From Athripsodes cinereus (taxonomy: Eukaryota; Arthropoda; Insecta; Trichoptera; Leptoceridae): a DNA stretch of 64,000 nt. Within the stretch, counting starts at the first letter, position 1. Each line of letters starts with the position of its first letter. The DNA lies in NCBI GenBank assembly GCA_947579605.1, contig OX388329.1:21904299-21968298 (forward strand), given 5' to 3'. Below, piece after piece: positions 55,426-64,000 of this stretch. The translations under genes and the position numbers were made by a program. Under the pieces are notes generated by a model. That model made no database searches. It was given only the letters and a program-made list of their open reading frames with translations, and was not told where the DNA came from.

Positions 55426-56535
55426 AATACATATTAATTTAAGTTTCAAGCGACTTCATGTTATTTTTTTAACCGTCAACATACTCGAACAAATATCTTT
55501 TCTATGCAATAATATTTTACGAGTGATAAAATCAAAAGTCTATATACGATGCCAACTCTTTAAGGTTTATTATAAGAAGCCTTTTAGATTTGTAGACATC
55601 GTCCAAAAAGGAAACATGATCAAAAACTTGTTTCACGTATTTGGGACAGACGACGTCTGGTTTGTTTGATCAAGTAAAAAGACACACAGAAACTTAGTAT
55701 AGGTATTTCTTTCTAACAAAGATGATCGTAGTGGGCTGGCTAAGGTACGAGATATAGGTTTGGTTTATTATATGTGCAAATGTTTTATTGTGTGTCTCTG
55801 CGTGCTGCGTGGTTATATTTTGTATTTTTTTTCTCCCAAGTCGTTGCTTGGTTGTTGCAAAACAAAGTATATTTTAGCATTAGTAACTTGAAAATTGCTT
55901 TTTCAAGTTTCTCCTTAATAATACCTGTAGTGCTTTCTTTACGTGTCTTTAGAAACTTTTTCACTCTTTTTGTATGCAGTGAAAATCATAGTCGTAGTAA
56001 AAACAAAATGTATAGAATAATGTAGGCTTTTTTGTATTGCTAATTGATGGAGTAAGTACTCATATCCAAATGATTGTTGCTAGTTTATACACTCAAGAAA
56101 TATGGAATTATTTTATACTACGAGGACTCTCGTTTAAAAAAAAAAGACAAATAGTAGATACATAATATGATTGATATTTTTATCATTATATTTTTCAAAA
56201 CGTGAAGTTGTTAAAATCTTGATGTTATTGACCGAAGGTACTTGTCGGAAGTCCATTTCAAGATAAAATTGAAAAAAAAACACAGTATGTTAACTACATA
56301 CGTGTTTTTTTTTTATTTTATCATGAAGTTGTTACATATTATACAGAACCTTTCATACTTTCATAATAGCAGAGAATTATATTTCAAAACAGTGTTGTTA
56401 GTGACTTTTTCCTTAATATTAGTGAATCGGCGTATATGCATGAAGAATCGCATAAATGACAGGTCTTTTAGGCCTTCCGTCCACTTTGCTTACCTTCCAA
56501 GCTGGCGACGGGGCGTGAGAGTAGAGATAGATAAA
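55426..56535. other. AT-rich non-coding sequence
   Basis: Open frames at 55774-56025 and 56242-56610 are low-complexity, T-rich, and the second runs into a TAG-SINE. No gene is called. Confidence 0.4.
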
Positions 56536-56793
56536 TATTACTACTACTACTACACCATGACGGCATATCCCACTAGTGGGGTAGCCATCAGACCAGCTGC
56601 ATGCAATTAACATGCAAGCCGTTTTTTCTATGCCAATAAAAAAATAAGATATTCAGGATGGATATCATATCTCATCGCTGAATTCGAGTTATAAAATGTC
56701 TTTATATTTTCGAACACTTGCCTTTTACAGGACACTCGAAAACTTACTGAAAAGAGTGGTAGACCATTTCTTCGCCGGGTACCCCACGGTTTT
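56536..56793 (-). mobile_element. TAG-SINE copy, near full length
   Basis: Starts with TTACTACTACTACTACACCA (inverse of the TAG tail), GGCATATCCCACTAGTGGGG, and continues to ACACTTGCCTTTTACAGG and GCCGGGTACCCCACGG. Confidence 0.9.
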
Positions 56794-58754
56794 AGATAGC
56801 TGTATAAATGCCAATATTTAACTTTATCAAAATGTTGGTTAATTTGTATTCATCACAATACTTTATTAATTACTTGATCATAGTTCAAGTCTCTGTAATT
56901 AAAATTGTGCTTAGTTTTGTGTTGCATTGATAACATTATTATCAAAAGTTTATGAAATATTGTTTTTAGTGGAAATAATTTAAGTATATCTACTCATCCA
57001 CTTTAATAAAACAATTTCATAGTTTATCCTACGATAGGTTTCTTTATTCACGTATCTGCTAGTTTGAAAATATAAATAGACCTTACTACATATTGACGTG
57101 CATTTTGTAGAACAATAACACGCCGAATTTTTATTTACATTTATATTTATTGACATGGATTACGCATGCGTGACCGAAATCGAGAACGTAAAGCGCGAAA
57201 ATTTCCCCTCTTTTCCTCGATGGTAGCCCGCCCTGCCATAGCGGAAACTTACCTACTTCTGGAAAATCGATCCGTTGTAATATTACTACTTATAACAAGT
57301 AGTACGTGTAGTATGCGATATTTGGACCGCGGCATGGGCGACATGCCGTCTTTGAATCAATGGTATTGTGATTACCGAATTTTATTAGCCATTTTCTCAT
57401 TAATTTCTACCAACTATAGCACTTATAAAAATATGAAGTATGTTTAGAACTTGTTTATATACTGTGTCATCGCTTTCCACTTTTCATTAACAGATAAAAG
57501 GATACTACGAGTGAACTAATATCGCTCCGAAAAACCGATATATATATTTTAACTTAACGAAGTAATGATTTTAGAGGTTATGTGTAGTGAGGAAATATCT
57601 GTTGAGTTTATTATTGAGTAGGTAAAAGTAGAAAAGGTATAATAGCAGTATGTAAGACTAAAATAAGAATGAAAACTACTTAATGGAAGTACAATGTTGA
57701 TGCCAAAACACGTGTTGGACTTATGGTTTAAAATGTACGTGTAGCTAAACAATACATAGTTTGTAGCATCGTAGAAACACGGCAATGCTTCTAAAGATAT
57801 ACATAAGTAACTATAGCCTCATTTCACCAAGAGTCGAAATTAGATAGCTTTTTAATATTATTATTATTATGATATAAATGCTCCTGTGTATATAGGACCT
57901 ATCACAAAGATAAATAAATAATCTAAGTTTTCAGGTTCACCTGTATTTTTTATCTTTACTCATCATGACATTTTTGATCGCGTGATCAATGGTAGTTTGT
58001 AACTAAGATAGTCACCTCGCCCAAAACATGTACACAATGATACCGAATGGTAGAAAGCAAACATAAAGATGCAATAATAACATTTACCTACTGTTTTTCG
58101 TGTCATGTAGGGATTTATCGGAAGTTGAATCAATTATCATAATGATCAAGGTTGCTTTTTTATTGTTAAAATGTCCTTGTACAATTCCAAACACAATACA
58201 ACCTTTCAGAACCGAACGAAATCTCTGAATGTTGTTTGTTAAATATTTCGTTTTTCTTTTTTTTTATATTTTACAGAAATACTGTTATTACGGTTAATAT
58301 TATTAAGTTACATTATTCAGCATCTGACAATCGGTTTATATTCAAATTTATCTCTTGACTTGAAGTACTCTAAATGTTTGTGTGATATCTGTATACACTT
58401 AATTTTAATTCTGCTTTCTATCTTCTGTCTGTAATTTTTGTTGTATTTAGTATATTTGTTTTAGATAGAATTTGTTGCTACTTCCAGTAAAATTGTAATT
58501 AACGCATGTCATTAATGTGTAAATATAATAATAACTTAATTTTAGTTTTAAATCTTTTCATATTGTTACTTTACCTAGTTGTAAGAATTTTTTGTTATAA
58601 ATGTACCAATTTCTTTGTAATTTTATGAGCGAAATAATGTTTCTTTAAGATAATAAAAAATATAATGAAAAAAAAATATCCTATCAATATTAAATCTGTT
58701 TTGAACTTGGTTGTTTCATAGACTAAAAAATATTTTGTATTTAGATTTTATATT
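56794..58754. other. Non-coding sequence with one GC-richer block
   Basis: The block 57165-57365 has CpG-rich phrases (TACGCATGCGTGACCG, GGTAGCCCGCCCTGCC) and a 7-bp inverted repeat CGGCATG/CATGCCG at 57330-57348. It could be a promoter or enhancer; the overlapping 93-codon frame has no recognisable domain. The rest is AT-rich. Confidence 0.4.
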
Positions 58755-58930
58755 ACTTCTGTTGCTACTGCTATACCATCATGGCATATCCCACAAACGG
58801 GGTGAATAGCGGACCAACTGCAAGTAATAAACGTGCAAATTGTGTCCTTCGTGCTAATAAAAACTAATATATTCGCGATGGATAACATGCCTTATCGTTA
58901 AATTGTAGATTTTATTGTCTTATTTTTATA
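58755..58930 (-). mobile_element. TAG-SINE copy, 3' two-thirds
   Basis: TGCTATACCATCATGGCATA, TCCCACAAACGGGGTGAATA, GCGGACCAACTGCAAGTAAT, then TTCGCGATGGATAACATGCC; the 5' third is absent. Confidence 0.8.
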
Positions 58931-61900
58931 AAATAGTATTTAAAAACATTTGATCTGATTACTAGAATATTGTGATATTCTGAAAACACTATGATTTTAG
59001 TACCTATTATTGTTCATGTGACTTTAAAAGTATTAAATTGTAGTCTAAAGAATAGCGATAAGCAATAACCAAGCACTATGGAAGAATGTAATCCAATACA
59101 GGTAAAACAATTTACTGAAGTAAACAATAAAAAGTAAAGTAGTTAATTTTATTAGTCCGTTTACTAATTTTTTGTAAGCACTCTGTGCATTTCACACGAT
59201 GTTTAGAATAAATGAAGTATTTAATATATTATGACTGTTAGACCTTTGTTACTTCATATTTTGTTTTCTAGTAGCCCGTTACATTGGTGAATATTCATAC
59301 TAAAAGTTAATTAACTTTTGTCACCCGAACGTGCTCTATCTTATAATAATGTCCATCACTACGCACTTGTTTTGTAGGGTTACCTTTGTAGGTAGCATTA
59401 TGTGTCCCTCTTTAATACATTCGTAACAATATATCAACCGCACCCTTTGCGTTTGTACGAAATATTGATATTAGGGAAATCAAATATAAATAAAATTTCA
59501 CTCTGACATTCCCCATTGACCCAAAATAGTAACAGTCGAATACTATTATTATTATTATATTGCAATGCATGCTCACTACTGATGCAGTGTATCTCTGGTA
59601 TTGGGCAATGTCACATCTGGTTAAATCGTAATAACGTTTGGTAACGTTTGATAATTGGGTCACTCAAGTCATTTTTGAGAATAAAAATAAATAGAATAAT
59701 CATTTGAAACTTCGGGCATATTTTTTATTATCCATCAATATTTCGCATTAAACCAGTCTTCAGTAAATGAAATATTTTATTTAAAATTCCTTTTCAAGTA
59801 GCCCATATTATGTTAAAATGAGTCAATGAAAATTTGAATTAACTATTGTGAATAGTTTTTTGTATGTACTTCACAAGAGATTGTTACCCCCTTTTATAAA
59901 ATGCTAATTACACACTTGTGTGGTCTGCTACAAGGTTGCGCTTTTTTATCCATTTGATCTACATAATAATAATAATAGGTTATACAGCTCAATGAACAAT
60001 TATTATACCTAACGATAAAAATAAAGCTATTTAAGTATGGAAAATAGCCTTATATAGATGTTATTAATTTAAAATTAAATTGTTCACAAATCGGAACAAA
60101 AATGCGAACAATAACACTGTCATGAAATTGAATTGTGAAAGATGTCACACTGCAGGAAATAATTGTCACTCCTTAATTGAAATCCGTTATGTACGCTAGA
60201 CCGATAAATTAAATTTACATACCTACCTAGCTCATTTTATTTTAATTAAATTAAACGTGTCTATTATCAGTGATCAGTGCTGATTTACAATGAATGACAT
60301 TTGTTATATAATGATACGTGTATATTGACTGATGTCCAAGTATTGGCACTCCTATGATCCATTGATCTACGACCTTGAAAGATATACTACATACATACGT
60401 TGTAATGTTACCTATCATACTGTTATGAATAGGACGTACTATATTGTTTACCATTTTCATACAATACTACTGTGTGCGCTTACTCTGTAAATAAGGAAGG
60501 TTATGGGGCTACTTATTATTATGTAATGGTAAACATTTTGTATCGGTCGTAGCAGGCTCTGTCGATATGAAATGATTTATGAAGTGTCTTATAGGTTATA
60601 ATAATACACATAAACTCAACGTAATTTCACACAATCAACAATATAATCACATTCGAGAGGTATTTGTACGTAAAGATCCGTTTAAGCAAACACAAATATT
60701 GTAATATTATGTATTATTAGGTAAAAGGCATCAGTGTATTATGTAGTAGGTATACGATCTTTAGAAATGCGTTTTTACTTTTTTGATACATTGCCGATGG
60801 TGGGTATTGAAAGATAATGATATATTGTTGTGAGCTTCGCGTTTTATATTATTAAAATACGCATTTATATTATTGACGATAAATATCTATTCAGTTTTAT
60901 GTACAGACAACGGTGGAGGCTCTGGTACAAAAACATCCAAAAGATAAATAGTGGCAAATTCCCGATTATCGTCCTACGTGAATTGCTTGAGGTGCTACGG
61001 CCACTAAGAAGGTTCCCAAAACAATAGAGGGTAGCTGGGCCACCACATCGCAAGATAAACATACTCTGGGGTCTATTACAAGAAAAAATAAATTAATTTT
61101 ATATAGTTTTGACAGAAGTGTTTGAGAAAATTAAGTTTGACGATTTAAAAGAGGTGTTTTAAATGTTATTTTTCTTTTTATAATGAATTAACATTACAAA
61201 ACCTAGTTAATGAAATATGAAGTTTTAATCGTTGTAGCCTTACGGTATGACCACGGTTGTTTTCATAAAATGTATCGATTATTACGTATATAATTCACTT
61301 ACTGCTTTAATGGTCCTTTTAACATAACGTTTATGCTTTAAAGATTAATACTGCGTGGCGATGGCGTATAGCGACGTGTTCTGTTGGGAATTATAACACT
61401 TTTCCTAGCACTACAGGTCATGTTGCTGGAGCAATATTTCACGTGTATCAGAGTTTTGTTTTTAGACAGGAACAATTTAATCGTAAAATTTATGTTGGTC
61501 AATTTATGTTCGCGTATTCCCCAAGGGAAATGGCAGCTAAATAGTCGGGTGTGAAGCGGTGATGTGTACGGAGAATATTAGCGAATTTTCACCCAACGAA
61601 GCGCAATTTTTCATAATATGATTTTACATTAGCTGCCTTGTTGGTTAAAATTATAGTTAAGTACTTATTATGTGTTTAATTCGTGTTATTATTTTTTATT
61701 TTCTCTGATATTTTTATCAAAAATTTCCCAGCAGAATTTGAGCAATTTTTCGTGACTTAATATCTCTTCTAGTGGTTGTAGTATAACTATATACTTAGTT
61801 CTTATTAACGATCCTGTTAATCCTTCTCAAATCCCTGGCCCATTAATCAAATTTAGAATATCCTTTGTTATTATCCTTAGAGAGCAACCTGTCAAAAACT

Positions 61901-63925
61901 CGTAAATCTCATAAATATCAACTCCTAAAACTTTTCAGAGACCCCTCTCGATACGCTCGTAATCTCCAAGTTTCAGTATCGCGCCCCACAAAATGTAAAT
62001 TGTATTTGAAAAGTATTATCCTAAATACAATATCTATTATGATAAGTTACATTAACCGCATTTAAAAAAAAAAACATCTTTGCACCCTCTGTAGTGACTT
62101 CGACCTTATACTGACTAGCTAACTTTTCATAACTCTATTATATTTATGCTCCTCTTACACCTATTTGTAACAATAATTTCTATTTTGTGTATTGTTTATA
62201 GTTGTTATTATTGGCTCAATAACTTTATCTCTGTATACCAACACGGCATTTCTTATCCGTGAAGTTTTAAGAAAATTTGCTTTTTAAAGGATATTCGAAA
62301 ATTTACAGAAAAGACTCTGAAAATGTTTTAGTAATAGTTAGATGGAAAAAAATCACTGATTAGTGATAATCTCGCTATTACATATCATCTCAATGCTTTG
62401 TATTCTATATTTTTTTGAAGTAACTGTTGTATAATTATGATGATGTGCAAAAAGAATTAATATATAAATATTGGCCAATATGGGAAAGGGAGTGTCTTTT
62501 TTGCAATGACCTTCTTACATTCACTGAATTTATTCATGAACATGATCAAAATCGAGGAGCGATCTTGAACTTCTTAATATCAATGTCTTTGTATGAGTGA
62601 CTTCATACCGGCGAGTAATTTGCAAACAGTAGACAGTTAAGCATAACAAAATACATATGTACATTAATAAACATATCTTTATAGATAAGTACAATGTTTA
62701 TTTTAGTCTATAAAAACAATAAGATTACCTACATTATATTGTTATATGTATACTTACGTTTTGAATGTGTTGATTTGTGTATTACTTCATGAGTCATCAG
62801 AAGATCACATCTGGTCTGTTCATATTACTTACAATATTATATATATTATTTTAATAAGATGTGTGGTACCCACACAGGTGGTCGTGGAATTACGCGCAAA
62901 TTATTAACTTGACGTTTATACTTAGACTTTTTTTTTAGTTACTTTTAGGGATCGCACAATTAATTGGATTTGATATGTACAGTTGTAAGCAGTGTCATTG
63001 GTGAACATTTAGTAAAGTGAATTTAAATATAATACATTTTGCTATAATGTACGACTTACTGCTAAGTGATATTCTCGTAACTCCTTTATTTAAAAATATC
63101 GCTACTCGCGCATTATCATTCACTCGTTCAAAGTTTGTCTTCGAAGTCTTTGAACCGGCATCGTATTTGGAAAATATGTTTACCGTTTATCGCCTTATTC
63201 GAAGAATTACTGTTATAATAATTGTCTTTTTGATTACTTGTATTAAAAAAAATAACGTACTCCTTCAAATAATATATCGTGGGCATATTTGGAAAATCCT
63301 TGTATGGGCAGCTACTACCTACTACTAAGTCAATAAATTTTCTAATGATTATAATCGTATATTCGATGACCGTTCAATATGAGCCACGTGTGCTCTGTGA
63401 GCGTACTCTTAGAATACGAAATTCACTACTTATGAATATAATTTGAAATATCTGGAATACTATTTTCAGTGTTTAAAACACACCCACGAATACATCCACA
63501 AAGTATAGATATATTTCTACATTATTGCAGTTTTACGAATATTTTTTGTTACTACTATGTTGCTAAGTCATGGCTTCTGTGTAAATTGATAACGTTAATA
63601 TTCTTAATATAAACAAGTTCCCACGATTTTTAACACCGTATCTTAGATTTATTCAGAGAAGAATATTGTATTAAAAGTGTATTAATTTGAATACAGGTGA
63701 ATATATTTTGTAATGTATTTTCCACAAGTGAGATGATCAGCCTTCTCCCTGAATTAGTCAAAATATATATGACTAAAGGAATTCAAAGTGTTAAACCTTT
63801 AGGTTCAAATTTCGTGCACTTATTCCATCGATCAAAAATAATTACTGAAAATACTGACTTGTGTCAAATTTTACTATGTAGGTACAAATATTTATTACAG
63901 TAAAAAAACTGTTCTTTCCGTCATA
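58931..63925. other. Long AT-rich non-coding stretch
   Basis: No exon is supported in ~5 kb. At 60900-61075 the composition is richer in G and C (CAACGGTGGAGGCTCTGG, GGGTAGCTGGGCCACC) with a short frame but no clear splice context. At 62222-62325 a very diverged TAG-SINE remnant (minus) may be present. Confidence 0.4.
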
Positions 63926-64000
63926 AACTATTATTATTATTATACCATCACGGCATATCCCACAAGTGGGGTAGCCAGCAGATCAGCTGCATGTAAGAAA
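63926..64000 (-). mobile_element. TAG-SINE copy, cut by the window end
   Basis: TATTATTATTATTATACCAT, CACGGCATATCCCACAAGTG, GGGTAGCCAGCAGATCAGCT and GCATGTAAG are the 3' part of the family; the remainder is beyond position 64000. Confidence 0.85.

Noticed and set aside
57166..57447. 93-codon open frame as a protein-coding gene
   Set aside because: No domain or splice context; composition is better explained by a CpG-richer non-coding block, kept as a finding.
60830..61062. Overlapping 65-codon frames on both strands
   Set aside because: Neither frame shows a recognisable family and there is no splice or promoter context.

Overview
The window is AT-rich nuclear DNA from an arthropod, most likely a moth or butterfly. 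It has no operons, ribosome binding sites or dense coding. Two small non-autonomous Helitrons carry the A|TC...hairpin...CTAG|T termini familiar from lepidopteran genomes, and LINE, SINE and hAT debris is dense. No species can be named.

Host content is sparse. A probable non-coding leader exon lies at 5523-5770 (+), with a strong GTAAGA donor. A convincing internal coding exon of an unrecognised gene lies at 39610-39795 (+), with a good acceptor, a donor, and phase 2 at both ends. They may belong to one gene with a ~34 kb intron, which would make most of the window intronic; that link is inferred. Between them, at 35668-36500 (+), is a compact candidate transcription unit: TATAAA 27 bp before a TCAGTC initiator, a 152-nt leader without any ATG, a 32-codon ORF (one hydrophobic segment, acidic tail), a 47-nt gap, a 78-codon ORF (two hydrophobic segments, arginine-rich tail), then AATAAA. 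It is the best candidate here for something undescribed.

The rest is mobile DNA. Local family names used below: LINE-A (3' end GTATAG-type; seven pieces, the best at 18786-19343), LINE-B (GAT-repeat tail; best at 52244-52900), LINE-C (9660-9872), LINE-D (33233-33570), LINE-E (GAA-type tail; 22217-22400), LINE-F (47024-47330) and LINE-G (poly-A type; 20527-21300). All are 5'-truncated. SINE-A and SINE-B are tRNA-derived. A third short family, called TAG-SINE here, has about twelve copies and shares its last ~45 bp with LINE-A, so LINE-A is its likely mobilising partner.

DNA transposons form layered structures. At 29011-32541 an element with ~145-bp inverted termini and an 8-bp target duplication carries a decayed minus-strand transposase. 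It is interrupted by a THAP-type element, which holds a LINE-A piece, and separately by a 185-nt perfect palindrome flanked by 13-bp direct repeats. At 41651-42710 a MITE has inserted into another copy of itself. Other items are a TTAA-flanked MITE inside a TAG-SINE (54555-55280), two hAT-type MITEs (38771-39461, 40411-40989), foldback elements (11468-11691, 43143-43320) and a recent 210-bp tandem array (9821-10647). Long stretches, especially 1641-5500, 13183-17084, 22401-25570, 48771-51532 and 56794-63925, show little beyond AT-rich sequence and occasional repeat fragments.
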